NCBI RefSeq assembly: GCF_002307355.1 | Contig: NZ_CP017481.1 | Coordinates: forward strand, 4,154,001 to 4,218,000 | DNA from: Pectobacterium polaris | GTDB lineage: Bacteria > Pseudomonadota > Gammaproteobacteria > Enterobacterales > Enterobacteriaceae | Direction of reading: 5' to 3' | Length of the DNA stretch: 64,000 nucleotides | Part shown: positions 44,514 to 53,905 of the stretch, piece after piece | Layout of the letters: each line of letters begins with the position of its first letter | How positions within the stretch are numbered: position 1 is the first letter of the stretch | Notes under the pieces: model-generated | Database searches by the model: none | Told to the model about the DNA's origin: nothing | Seen by the model: the letters and a program-made list of their open reading frames with translations, nothing else | Translations under genes and position numbers: made by a program

Positions 44514-45701
44514 ATGCGACATCACTCTATAGCCAGCTTTACCAGAGTAACCGTCATTACTGCATTGTTTGGTCTCACCTTCTCTTCCATCGCCGCACCA
44601 CCGAATGCTTCACTACAACATGCTTCACTACAACACCAGCAATTCGACGGCCTGATCAGAGAGCCGCTTTCGTTGCAGGTCACGCTGGATAATGGCAAGC
44701 CCGCCATACTCGATGCATTTGTCACGCGGCCAGTCAGCCAGACAACACTCCCTGTGGTCGTGATCACGAATGGAACCGTAGGTACTGCCGAATTTGATCG
44801 CTGGGAAATGAACCCAAACCGCGCATCGTCGACAGCGCTTGCCTTTGCACGCCACGGTTATGCTGCGGTTACCGTCCTGCGGGAGGGATACGGTTATTCA
44901 AGCGGCGGAGCTGAGTATTTAGGCGGTTCCTGTAAGCAGCCGCTGCATAAGCTGGCAGGTGAAAAAGACACCCGAGATATGCTGGCCGCGCTTGCGGCAA
45001 TAAGACGCCAGCCCTGGGCCTCTCAGGATAAAGCGGTGCTGGCCGGTATGTCCGCAGGCGGCTTTGCCGTGCTGGCAACCAGCGCGGTTAACCCACCCGG
45101 CGTTCAGGCTATCATCAATTTTGACGGAGGCCGGGGTTCCATCGACGGCAAATCACTTTGTGATAGATCCGGTTTGATTAACGCATTCACCACGTATGGC
45201 CTCACGGCACGCATCCCCTCTCTGTGGCTCTATTCCAGCAATGATCAATCGTTCAGCCCGGAAATGGGCAGAGCCTTTTCTGAGGCCTATCGCAGCGGAG
45301 GAGGTAAAGCGGAATTTATTGAAATGCCTGCGTTTGGCAAGAATGGACACGTCTTTATGGATACCGCTCCAGAAAGTTTCTGGTGGAAAACCGTGGCTGG
45401 CTTCCTTGCACAGCAACACTTGCCATACGAGGAAGTCGTCACCTTACCAGTAATGCATCTTGCCTCCCCCGCAAACCTTAATAACAGCGCAGGCAAAAAG
45501 GCGTTCAAAAAATACGAAGCGGCGCGGCTTTATGAAAAAGCGTTTGCGACAGGCAAGGACGGAGCATGGGGAACGGCATACTGGGCGCGAACTGGTCGTG
45601 AGGCCGCTGCGGCAGCCGTCAAAAGCTGTGAAACATTCCAGCGCAAAGGGGCAGCCAGTTGCACGGTCTATGCCATCAATGATGAGGTTGTCGCAAAGTA
45701 G
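44514..45701 (+). CDS. Exported alpha/beta hydrolase
   Basis: From the ATG at 44514 (AAGG upstream) the product has 395 residues with a signal peptide ending near IAAPP, so it is exported. The alpha/beta-hydrolase catalytic set is visible: nucleophile Ser190 in AGMSAGGF, an Asp in LYSSNDQSF and His in GKNGHVFMD. The chain before the nucleophile (REGYGYSSGGAEYLGGSC) has a Cys that may pair. The family resembles dienelactone hydrolase or acetyl-xylan-type esterases; the substrate is unknown. The C-terminal 80 residues after the hydrolase fold are Lys/Ala-rich and Cys-containing, and are not part of the core fold. Confidence 0.82.
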   Translation: MRHHSIASFTRVTVITALFGLTFSSIAAPPNASLQHASLQHQQFDGLIREPLSLQVTLDNGKPAILDAFVTRPVSQTTLPVVVITNGTVGTAEFDRWEMNPNRASSTALAFARHGYAAVTVLREGYGYSSGGAEYLGGSCKQPLHKLAGEKDTRDMLAALAAIRRQPWASQDKAVLAGMSAGGFAVLATSAVNPPGVQAIINFDGGRGSIDGKSLCDRSGLINAFTTYGLTARIPSLWLYSSNDQSFSPEMGRAFSEAYRSGGGKAEFIEMPAFGKNGHVFMDTAPESFWWKTVAGFLAQQHLPYEEVVTLPVMHLASPANLNNSAGKKAFKKYEAARLYEKAFATGKDGAWGTAYWARTGREAAAAAVKSCETFQRKGAASCTVYAINDEVVAK

Positions 45702-45717
45702 ATCTGTCATGGCATCG

Positions 45718-45737
45718 GGAACCCCTTCGGGGGTTCC
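45718..45737. terminator. Hairpin between the hydrolase and the MFS gene
   Basis: GGAACCCC-TTCG-GGGGTTCC, a perfect 8-bp stem with a UUCG-type tetraloop, lies between the ends of two convergent genes. The T-run starts only some 20 bp on, so termination strength is uncertain. Confidence 0.7.
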
Positions 45738-45771
45738 GCATCGAGTTAATTAAGCAGGTTTTTTTACAGCA

Positions 45772-47019
45772 TTACGCCTTTGAGCGCCCATTTGCTCTCG
45801 TCTGTGAGCCGCTGAGAAACAATATCAGCGCTATCAGACAGGCTGTCGCCTGTATACCGCCCAGCGTTGTGACCGCGGGAAACGTCAGTACCGAGCCCAG
45901 CCAGGTTGTTATCGCCGCCATTCCCATCGTCAAAAAGCCAAGCAGCGCGGATGCCAAGCCTGCTTCTTTCCCGAAAGGTCCCATCGTAATGGCTGTTCCC
46001 AGTGGATTGGCTAAGCCCATTCCCCAGAGAAATACGATCATCGACAAGGTATACCCACTCAGACTTGGCGCTTCTGGCCCAAGCAGGAGCAAGCACCCAC
46101 CGGCTAACGCGGTAGCGAGCCCCACCGACGCAATCCTTCTCGGGCCATAACGGCGAGCCAGTCGCGGCGCGGCCATTCCAGCACCAAAGACCACGAACAC
46201 GGTGGAGGCAAAATAGAACCCAGCTTGTAGTGAAGATAGACCGATCCCACTCATCAGAATCGCAGGTGCAGCCCCGAAAGAGGCAAACAAGCCGCTCATC
46301 AACAGACTCATCGACAGTGCCGGAAGGATAAATTTCCCATCCACAACCAGCTTGCCGTACGCCACGATGACGCTCGAAAGGGAGTTCGGTGCGCGACGCT
46401 CAGCGGGATGCGTTTCCCCCAGCCCATTAGCATAGAAGACGGCGATGACAAAAGCGGCCAGCCCCACCAATATAAAGATCGCTCGCCACCCCAATGTGAT
46501 CGTCAATACGCTCCCCACCAGCGGTGAAAATCCGGGGGCCGCCGCTGTTGCGATCATCGTCAGCGATAGCGCTCGCGCCAGCGTTTCACCGTCAAACAGA
46601 TCGCGTGCAATTGCGCGTGCTAACACTGCCGCCGCGCAGATGCCCAGCGCCTGAATCACTCTTCCAACGATCAGCGTTTCAAACGAACCGGCTAAACCAC
46701 CGACTACCGTACCCACGATGAATAGCGAGAGGCCGCCCAATACCAGTTTCTTGCGTCCGTAGCGGTCCGACAACGGCCCGACGACCAGTTGAGCTAGCGA
46801 GAAAGTGATAAAAAAGCAGGAGAGTGTTAACCCCAGTTCACGCGCCGACGCCCCAAGCTGCTCCCCAATATCGGGAAATGCCGGAAGAATGATATTGGTA
46901 GACAGTATGCTAATAGCCGAAAGGCCAGCCAATAACGCGACTATTTTTCCGGTCAGTCGCGGGCCTTCGGAGGAATGGGGTTTTGCCATCATTCCAGCGG
47001 ATGTACTTTCAGTACTCAT
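45772..47019 (-). CDS. Bcr/CflA-family MFS multidrug efflux pump
   Basis: A 12-helix major facilitator pump of about 415 residues from ATG 47019, which has GAGGTTACC upstream; a 33-codon extension to 47118 lacks a site. The MFS motif A is seen as GPLSDRYGRKKLVLGG and a second conserved turn as RVIQALGICAAAVLARAIARD, the form typical of the Bcr/CflA drug-resistance group. It follows the RND permease gene in the same direction (112 bp), so it is probably part of the same TetR-controlled operon. Substrate is not predictable. Confidence 0.9.
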   Translation of the reverse strand: MSTESTSAGMMAKPHSSEGPRLTGKIVALLAGLSAISILSTNIILPAFPDIGEQLGASARELGLTLSCFFITFSLAQLVVGPLSDRYGRKKLVLGGLSLFIVGTVVGGLAGSFETLIVGRVIQALGICAAAVLARAIARDLFDGETLARALSLTMIATAAAPGFSPLVGSVLTITLGWRAIFILVGLAAFVIAVFYANGLGETHPAERRAPNSLSSVIVAYGKLVVDGKFILPALSMSLLMSGLFASFGAAPAILMSGIGLSSLQAGFYFASTVFVVFGAGMAAPRLARRYGPRRIASVGLATALAGGCLLLLGPEAPSLSGYTLSMIVFLWGMGLANPLGTAITMGPFGKEAGLASALLGFLTMGMAAITTWLGSVLTFPAVTTLGGIQATACLIALILFLSGSQTRANGRSKA

Positions 47020-47130
47020 GGTAACCTCAACGGCGGTGACTGGCGTGGGAATACGTTCCACGCCAGCAGGCGGGATGGCTCTCGCCACACGGTGTACTGT
47101 GTCGCGAGGGCTTGTCATACGGATTGCGGC

Positions 47131-50100
47131 TTATACCGATACGGGTTTATCGATATGCGTCTGATTATCAGGGCGTATTTTGAACCAGATGGCATACATC
47201 GCCGGCAGGAAGACCAGCGTCATGATGGTTCCCCCTAACGTCCCGCCAATCAGCGTGTACGCCAGCGTGCCCCAGAAGACGGAATGGGTAAGCGGAATAA
47301 ACGCCAGAATCGCCGCCATCGCCGTCAGCAACACGGGCCGGGCTCGCTGCACCGTTGCTTCCACCACCGCATGGAACGGATCGAGTCCTTCCTTCTCGTT
47401 ATGGTGGATTTGTCCGATCAGTATCAGCGTGTTACGCATCAGGATGCCCGATAGCGCGATCAGTCCGACAAGCGCATTAATACCAAACGGCTGGTTGAAG
47501 AGCAGTAGCGTTGGCACCACGCCAATCAGCCCCAGCGGTGCGGTGAGGAAGACCATCACCATCGCCGACATTGAGCGCACCTGTAGGATGATGATCAACA
47601 GCGTGATGGCAATCATGATAGGAAACAGCGGTGCCATTGCTTTGGTCGCTTTTGCCGATTCTTCGATCGAGCCTGCCTGCTCAATACGGTATCCGGCGGG
47701 CAGCGTATCAATGATGGGCTGCAATGATTTCACAATGGCCGCGGACACATCCGGTGGCTGCAACGTTTCGGCGATGTCACCACGAACGGTAATCGTCGGT
47801 GTGCGGTCCCGACGCCGAAGCACAGGATCTTCCATTCGTACCTCGACCTCACCGATCTGCGACAGAGGAATACGTTGGCCAGCCGCTCCAACTAACGTAA
47901 AGCCTTCTATTTTGGCGGGATCGCGGCGAATATCCCCTGCGGCGCGCCCCACGACCTGCACAGAACGAATGTCTTCACGCACAGACGTAATCGGGACGCC
48001 AGAGAGCAGGAACTGGAGTTGCTGAGCCACCGTGCTTGATGTTAGCCCTACGGATTGCAGCCGATCCTGATCCAACGTGAAATGCAGCGTCGGTACCCGC
48101 GGGCCCCAGTCGGTATTGACCGTCCTCATCATCGGGCTGGCCTGCATCACCGTTTTCACTTTATCGGCAATCTCACGCAAGGTGGCAGGATCCGGCCCCA
48201 TGACGCGGTAGGCAACAGGAAAAGGTGAATACGGGCCAAACACCAGTTGCGTCACGCGGACACGCGCTTCAGGCGCTAGCCCACCAGCCGCGGCTTCACG
48301 GATACGGAATTTAAGCGCCTCACGCGCTTCCTGACTGTCCGTCAGCACGACAATCTTCGCAAACGACGGGTCGGGTAACTCAGGTGCCATCGCCAAATAA
48401 AAACGCGGTGAGCCCTGCCCGATATAGGACGTGACGATTTTTGCTTCGTCCTGTTGTTTCAGCCAGTCTTCGATCTTCGCCGTCGTGATACTGGTCTGTT
48501 CAATGGACGTGCCATAAGGCATCTGCACCTCCACCAGCACTTCAGGACGATCGGACGTTGGGAAGAATTGTTTCTTGACCATCCCCATCCCGAGAATAGC
48601 CACAACAAACAAGACGATAACGGTGCTGGCAACCATCCATTTCCGCGCGATAACACGCGTCAATAAGCGGCGAAATTGGTTGTAATGGCGGGTGTCATAG
48701 ATAGCGGCATGTCCCCCCTCCACGGTTTTGATTTCCGGCAGCATCTTCACGCCTAAATAAGGTGTAAAGACCACCGCAACCACCCAGGAAGCAATCAGGG
48801 CAATGCCGACTATCCAGAACATGTTGCTGGTGTACTCACCGGCGGTGGACTGCGCGAAACCGTTAGGCATGAACCCGACGGCGGTTACCAGCGTACCAGC
48901 CAGCATCGGGGCAGCCGTATGGCTCCAGGCATAGGCTGAGGCTTTTATTCGGCCATAGCCCTCCTCCATTTTCACCACCATCATCTCGATGGCAATAATA
49001 GCGTCATCCACCAACAGCCCCAGCGCCAGAATCAGCGATCCTAATGTAATGCGATCGAAATTCTTACCGGACGCTTCCATCACGACGAAAACAATCGCCA
49101 GCGTCAAGGGTACCGCTGCCGCGACAACAACCCCCACACGCCAGCCCATGCTGACGAAACACACTGCCATCACCACCAGCAATGCGACGAAGAATTTGAT
49201 CATGAATTCATCAACGGACGAGCTAATGTTCACCGATTGATCGGTAACCTTCGACAGCGTCATCCCCAGCGGCATGCCTTCATTGATCTTGGTGGTCTCC
49301 GCATCCAGCGCTTTCCCCAACGTTAAACCGTTCCACCCCTCACGCATCACCACTCCCAGCAACAGCGCTGGCTCGCCTTGATTACGGACTAAAAAGGTCG
49401 CGGGATCTTCATAGCCACGGCTAACCGTCGCCACATCCGACAGTTTTAGTGTTCTGCCCTGTGCGACAATCGGCGTGTTGCGAATTTTCTCCAGCGTGTC
49501 GAAGGCGCCGTCCAAACGAAGAAAGACCTGCGGGCCGTCTGTTTCAATCGAACCAGCAGGCGTCAGTACATTTTGGTTGTTCAGCGCAGAGAAAATGTCC
49601 TGAGGAGAAATCCCCAGCGTCGCCAGTCGGTCATGCGAGAACGACACAAAGATCCGTTCAGACTGCTCCCCGATAATATTGACCTTCTTCACGCCCGGCA
49701 CATGCAACAGACGCTGACGCAACGATTCGGCATCGCGAACCAACAAACGCTGGGGCTCGCCTTTCGCCTTCAGCGCAAAGAGCGCAAACGTCACATCCGA
49801 GAACTCATCGTTGACCATCGGCCCAATAACGCCCGCCGGCAGGTTTTTGGCTTCATCGCCGAGCTTTTTACGCGCCTGATAGAACTCCTCCTGTACCTGC
49901 GAAGGCGGCGTACTATCGAGCAGCGACAGCATGGTGAAGGAGAGTCCCGGACGCGTGTAGGTTTCTGAGCGGTCGTACCACTTCAGTTCCTGCATCCGCT
50001 TTTCTAACGGTTCGGCCACCTGATCCTGCATTTCCTGAGCAGTCGCCCCCGGCCATGCGGAGATAATGGTCATCTGTTTGACGGTGAACGGTGGATCTTC

Positions 50101-50220
50101 TGCCCGCCCCAGTTCGAAGAACGAGAGAATACCGGCCACGGTAATCAGGATAATAAGGAAGAGTGTGATGGCGCGTTCGCGCACCGCGAGCGCCGAAAGG
50201 TTGAAGCGTGGCTCACTCAT
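47131..50220 (-). CDS. RND efflux permease
   Basis: A 1029-residue resistance-nodulation-division inner-membrane pump. The layout is normal: first transmembrane helix at 17-37, a large periplasmic loop with the funnel and docking parts, helices 2-6, a second loop, then helices 8-12. The proton-relay acidic pair is in LLVDDAIIAIEMM. It belongs to the AcrB/MdtB-like group with short N-terminus (MSEPRFNLSALAVRERAIT). It overlaps the membrane fusion protein gene by 4 bp (ATGA), with the MFS pump downstream. The outer membrane factor gene lies on the other side of tetR, which completes a tripartite pump. Confidence 0.95.
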   Translation of the reverse strand: MSEPRFNLSALAVRERAITLFLIILITVAGILSFFELGRAEDPPFTVKQMTIISAWPGATAQEMQDQVAEPLEKRMQELKWYDRSETYTRPGLSFTMLSLLDSTPPSQVQEEFYQARKKLGDEAKNLPAGVIGPMVNDEFSDVTFALFALKAKGEPQRLLVRDAESLRQRLLHVPGVKKVNIIGEQSERIFVSFSHDRLATLGISPQDIFSALNNQNVLTPAGSIETDGPQVFLRLDGAFDTLEKIRNTPIVAQGRTLKLSDVATVSRGYEDPATFLVRNQGEPALLLGVVMREGWNGLTLGKALDAETTKINEGMPLGMTLSKVTDQSVNISSSVDEFMIKFFVALLVVMAVCFVSMGWRVGVVVAAAVPLTLAIVFVVMEASGKNFDRITLGSLILALGLLVDDAIIAIEMMVVKMEEGYGRIKASAYAWSHTAAPMLAGTLVTAVGFMPNGFAQSTAGEYTSNMFWIVGIALIASWVVAVVFTPYLGVKMLPEIKTVEGGHAAIYDTRHYNQFRRLLTRVIARKWMVASTVIVLFVVAILGMGMVKKQFFPTSDRPEVLVEVQMPYGTSIEQTSITTAKIEDWLKQQDEAKIVTSYIGQGSPRFYLAMAPELPDPSFAKIVVLTDSQEAREALKFRIREAAAGGLAPEARVRVTQLVFGPYSPFPVAYRVMGPDPATLREIADKVKTVMQASPMMRTVNTDWGPRVPTLHFTLDQDRLQSVGLTSSTVAQQLQFLLSGVPITSVREDIRSVQVVGRAAGDIRRDPAKIEGFTLVGAAGQRIPLSQIGEVEVRMEDPVLRRRDRTPTITVRGDIAETLQPPDVSAAIVKSLQPIIDTLPAGYRIEQAGSIEESAKATKAMAPLFPIMIAITLLIIILQVRSMSAMVMVFLTAPLGLIGVVPTLLLFNQPFGINALVGLIALSGILMRNTLILIGQIHHNEKEGLDPFHAVVEATVQRARPVLLTAMAAILAFIPLTHSVFWGTLAYTLIGGTLGGTIMTLVFLPAMYAIWFKIRPDNQTHIDKPVSV

Positions 50221-51326
50221 GGTCGATTCCCCGCCGTGTCGGCAGCACGCGACTCTGCCATGCGGATCGCTTCGCCTTCATGCAGCAGATGCGCGCCCAA
50301 AGCCACAATCTGTTCACCGGGCTGTAGGCCGCCAGTGACTCTTGCCGTGTCATCACCTAACCCAAGCACGCTGACGGGATGCCACGACACCTTCATGGGC
50401 TCACCAGAAATACTCCATATGCCCGGCCCTTTCCCCGCATCATAAAGCGCGGCGATAGGCACCTGAAGAACCTTCTCAGATAGCTTATCTTCTGCAATAT
50501 TGAGTGTGACGGTGGAACCGAGCGGCGCGTTCGCCAGCGCGCCTTCAAGAACATAGCGTGCTTCAAACGTGCGGGTCTGAGGATCGGCAGCGTCGGACAG
50601 CAGCCGCAGTTTCACGGGAATGGCAGGATGACCAGAGCCGTATCGCATCGCCATGGCTTCGCTCCCAACCACGGGGCGTAGCGTCTCAGGCAAATGTACG
50701 ACAGCTTCCCGTTGTCCCGCACGCGCCAGCCGGATAACAGGCTGCCCGGCACTGACCACCTGCCCCGGTTCAGCCAGCGTATCGACCACTACGCCATCGG
50801 CGTCAGCCATCAAAACGGCATACCCCGTCGCATTGCGTGCCACATCGGCCTGAGCCTGTGCGGCGCTCAGTTCCGCTTTCGCCGTCTCGGCAGTTGCCTT
50901 GATCTGATCGTACGCTGACGCGGAGATGGCACCTGCGGCAACCAGACCTCGATAGCGTGCTTCATCATCGGTAGCCTGCTTGGCACGAGCCCGCGCAGCG
51001 GTAACCGCCTGCTGTTGGGCTTGTGCTTGTAAACTGAGATCGATGGGGTCCAAACGCATCAAAGGCTGACCACGTTTGACGCTTTCGCCGGTATCGACCA
51101 GACGTTCAAGTATTTTGCCTTGCACCCGAAAACCAAGGTCGCTTTGAATGCGGGCAACAACGACGCCAGTAAACGAACGCGACGTCTCGGCGGCACTCAC
51201 CACGGTAGCCGTTCTCACTAAAGGAGGCTGATTGCGTGGATCGTCAATATTGGTAGCGTCGCCGCACGCCACCAGGGCGAGAGGCAACAAGCAAACAGCA
51301 AGAGTGGTGGATTTGAGCCGAAGCAT
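50217..51326 (-). CDS. RND periplasmic adaptor (membrane fusion lipoprotein)
   Basis: The 369-residue adaptor has a lipoprotein signal with lipobox LVAC (Cys21) so it is anchored to the inner membrane. Two lipoyl half-motifs flank a helical hairpin: DLGFRVQGKILERLVDTGES near residue 64 and GVVVDTLAEPGQVVSAGQP near 185, with the Ala/Gln-rich coiled coil between. It joins the RND permease to the outer membrane channel. AAGGGAAC precedes the ATG at 51326, and an operator lies 48 bp upstream. Confidence 0.94.
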   Translation of the reverse strand: MLRLKSTTLAVCLLPLALVACGDATNIDDPRNQPPLVRTATVVSAAETSRSFTGVVVARIQSDLGFRVQGKILERLVDTGESVKRGQPLMRLDPIDLSLQAQAQQQAVTAARARAKQATDDEARYRGLVAAGAISASAYDQIKATAETAKAELSAAQAQADVARNATGYAVLMADADGVVVDTLAEPGQVVSAGQPVIRLARAGQREAVVHLPETLRPVVGSEAMAMRYGSGHPAIPVKLRLLSDAADPQTRTFEARYVLEGALANAPLGSTVTLNIAEDKLSEKVLQVPIAALYDAGKGPGIWSISGEPMKVSWHPVSVLGLGDDTARVTGGLQPGEQIVALGAHLLHEGEAIRMAESRAADTAGNRP

Positions 51327-51373
51327 GGGTTCCCTTCTTAAATGAACAGGACAGAAACCGCATTCTCCAACTA

Positions 51374-51397
51374 GTGACCAATATTGTCAATGGTCAC
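51374..51397. promoter_or_regulatory. TetR operator 1, upstream of the pump operon
   Basis: Perfect half-sites GTGACCA and TGGTCAC separated by 10 bp, located between the tetR stop and the adaptor start. The half-sites and spacing equal those of the site at 52055-52078. Confidence 0.82.
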
Positions 51398-51401
51398 TTT
51401 T

Positions 51402-52016
51402 TTAAGGTGACAGGCTACGCAATATCAACGACGACAGTAACACCGCAGCAGACGCCGCCTCATCCAGGTTGTATTGCAGTTGGGCGGGGACGATGTAAGG
51501 GCGCATGACCAGATAGACAGCATCCGCCGCCTCATCCAGTGGCGTCTTGCGTTCGAACTCCCCAGACTGCCGTCCCTCCAGAAGAATTTGCTGAATAAGC
51601 TGGCGTAGTCTTTCTTCATGTGCCGCTGCCGAAGGCCACCGATCGCGGCTGGCGACAGCAGCAATATCGTATAGCTTACGATCGTGAAAAAATAAGTCAC
51701 TGCCCGCTTCCGTCAAGGATCTAAACAGGCGTCTCAGTTTTTCTGATGCCGTTGGTGCATCGGCAATCGCTGAATTGACAATATCCATAATCATCGCCAG
51801 TCGGCTGGCACAGATCACCTCGCCAATCGCCTGCTTGGAATCAAAAAATTTGTAGATATATGCCTTAGAAAAACCAATCGCCTTGGCTAAATCAGACACC
51901 GTTGTCTTTTCATATCCAAAGTGTCCGAAGTGCGCTTTGGCCGCTTCCACGACCTGATCTCGAACGCTATGGTCCGACGGCCCGCGTGGGGGATGTGTAT
52001 TCGTATGTTTAGTCAT
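51402..52016 (-). CDS. TetR-family repressor of the efflux genes
   Basis: The 204-residue protein has a standard TetR N-terminal HTH (residues about 20-65: VVEAAKAHFGHFGYEKTTVS, then AIGFSKAYIYKFFDSKQAI) and a helical ligand domain. It lies between the pump operon and the divergent outer membrane factor gene, and identical operator half-sites sit on both sides of it, so it most likely represses both units and itself is expressed from the region of site 2. The ribosome-binding site before ATG 52016 is weak, in keeping with low repressor levels. Confidence 0.93.
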   Translation of the reverse strand: MTKHTNTHPPRGPSDHSVRDQVVEAAKAHFGHFGYEKTTVSDLAKAIGFSKAYIYKFFDSKQAIGEVICASRLAMIMDIVNSAIADAPTASEKLRRLFRSLTEAGSDLFFHDRKLYDIAAVASRDRWPSAAAHEERLRQLIQQILLEGRQSGEFERKTPLDEAADAVYLVMRPYIVPAQLQYNLDEAASAAVLLSSLILRSLSP

Positions 52017-52054
52017 TTTTGAAGCTTAGCTCACCGAGCCCTGATTGACAACAA

Positions 52055-52078
52055 GTGACCAATTGGTAATATGGTCAC
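52055..52078. promoter_or_regulatory. TetR operator 2, between tetR and the outer membrane factor
   Basis: GTGACCA-N10-TGGTCAC, the same half-sites and spacer length as the site at 51374-51397, in the 86-bp divergent promoter region. Confidence 0.82.
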
Positions 52079-52102
52079 CACTTTTTGACTCAAGGAATTC
52101 CT

Positions 52103-53575
52103 ATGTTATCCCTCCGTACCCTTTCCTTGGTTGTGACCACGAGCTTAATGGCAGGTTGCGCCGTTGGGCCGGATTATCACCGCCCAGATGCGCCGCTATC
52201 GGCGCGTTATCAAACGCAATCCGCCGCAGAACGATCTGTCACAAAGGCAGGGAACGCGACCCAGGCTGCCGACGTGGCGGTCTGGTGGGAAAGCTTCAAT
52301 GATCCCTTACTGAGCGAGTTAGTTTCAAGTGCGCTCGCACAGAATCTTGATTTGGCCCAGGCGTCCGCACGCATGAGTCAGGCACAAGCGGGGCTTGGCG
52401 CAGCAACGGCGGCGCTGCTGCCATCGGGCAATATCAGCGGACAAAGCGCTCGCGCCTATCAGTCGATTGAAACGTCACAGGGCCGGTTACTTAACGCGGT
52501 TCCTGGCTATAATCGCTACGGCAATGCCTATGAAGCCGACCTTAACGCCAGTTGGGAGCTTGATGTATTCGGTGGCCTGAGACGCGGTCGTCAGGCGGCA
52601 CTGGCTGACTATCAGGCTTCCGAGGCAGGCGTCGCGGCCACACGTCTGGCCGTCGCCGCTCAGACTGCCGATATCTATATCACTCTGCGCGGATTACAAA
52701 CGCGTCTGGCGATCGCCACTAGACAGGTCAATACGCAGCAAGAACTGCTGGATAAAGTACAGTTACTCCACAGCAAAGGACTGGCTCCCGAGTATCAGGT
52801 ACGCCAGACCGAAGGGGAATTGGCGCAGGTTCAGGCCACCGTGCCGATTCTCCAGACAGGGCTTGATGCCGCGATGAACGCATTAGACGTTATGCTCGGC
52901 ACGCCTCCCGGCACCCATCGAGCCCAACTGTCCACCTCACAGGCCATTCCACAACCTCCGACGCTCATAGCAACAGGGACACCCGCCGACCTGCTGCGCC
53001 GCAGACCCGATATTATCGTGGCCGAACGCCATCTCGCGGCGTCCAACGCCCGCATCGGGGTAGCCATCAGCGAGTACTATCCTAAATTCTCGCTCAGCGC
53101 CTTACTCGGCAGCGCAACATCGGTGTCGAGCGGCAATCTATTCTCCAACGGTGCCAGTCAATCGACGGGCATATTAGGACTGCGCTGGCGACTCTTCGAT
53201 TTCGGCCGGATTAACGCCCAGATCGATCAGGCGAAGGGACAGGAAGCCGAAGCGCTGGCGGCTTACCGCCTGTCGGTACTCCGTGCGACCGAAGATGTTG
53301 AGAACGCCTTCTCGGCTTTGGTTAATCGCGAGACGCAAGCCGCAACGCTAACCGCCGGTGAGACCGCGTTAGCCAGCGCGCGGCAGTCGTCTTTCATCGC
53401 CTACCAGAAAGGAACAAGCAGCCTGATTGACGTCCTTCACGCCGATGAAACCCTGCTACAAACCTCCGATGCCCGGGCTCAGGCGCAAACCGAATCGGCA
53501 CGAGCGGCCGTTGCCACATTCAAGGCGCTCGGCGGCGGCTGGCAGCTGCCAGAAAACACAGCAAAGACAGAATAA
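52103..53575 (+). CDS. Outer membrane efflux factor (OprM/NodT family lipoprotein)
   Basis: The 490-residue protein has a lipoprotein signal (SLMAGC, with CAVGPDYHRP, the hallmark start of NodT-family outer membrane factors). Two repeated OEP domains follow, with VWWESFNDPLLSELV and the LLRRRPDIIVAERHLAASNARIGVA core. The channel forms the outer part of the tripartite RND pump encoded on the other strand. AAGGAA precedes the ATG at 52103. Expression should be set by TetR operator 2. Confidence 0.95.
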   Translation: MLSLRTLSLVVTTSLMAGCAVGPDYHRPDAPLSARYQTQSAAERSVTKAGNATQAADVAVWWESFNDPLLSELVSSALAQNLDLAQASARMSQAQAGLGAATAALLPSGNISGQSARAYQSIETSQGRLLNAVPGYNRYGNAYEADLNASWELDVFGGLRRGRQAALADYQASEAGVAATRLAVAAQTADIYITLRGLQTRLAIATRQVNTQQELLDKVQLLHSKGLAPEYQVRQTEGELAQVQATVPILQTGLDAAMNALDVMLGTPPGTHRAQLSTSQAIPQPPTLIATGTPADLLRRRPDIIVAERHLAASNARIGVAISEYYPKFSLSALLGSATSVSSGNLFSNGASQSTGILGLRWRLFDFGRINAQIDQAKGQEAEALAAYRLSVLRATEDVENAFSALVNRETQAATLTAGETALASARQSSFIAYQKGTSSLIDVLHADETLLQTSDARAQAQTESARAAVATFKALGGGWQLPENTAKTE

Positions 53576-53905
53576 GATGCACACCAACCTGAGATCGTTC
53601 AAAAGGTGGACACTGCTACACGAAACCGAGTGTCGCGGCGGGGAGCAAAGCCAGCGGTAATACGCCGTTACGAAAACAGAAGTAATGCTTACGGATGAGT
53701 GTGGTTAGTGACACTTGTGTCAATGGTTGTCTGTATATTCTGACGTGTTGCTGCATTATTACTCTAAGAGAGGTTGCACGATTTCATGGTGGTGCCCGAC
53801 AACGGTGATTAGGTAGTGACGTTACGGGCCTGCTTTCGACACGCATCTGTACCCTACATCATTCGCGTTGCGGTGTGATGGGTATCTCTCTTATGGAACA
53901 GTCAC
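53576..53905. other. Gap before the lytic transglycosylase gene
   Basis: 330 bp without a gene on either strand that I would support. It should hold the promoter of the transglycosylase gene. No clear terminator stem was seen for the efflux factor gene. Confidence 0.5.
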
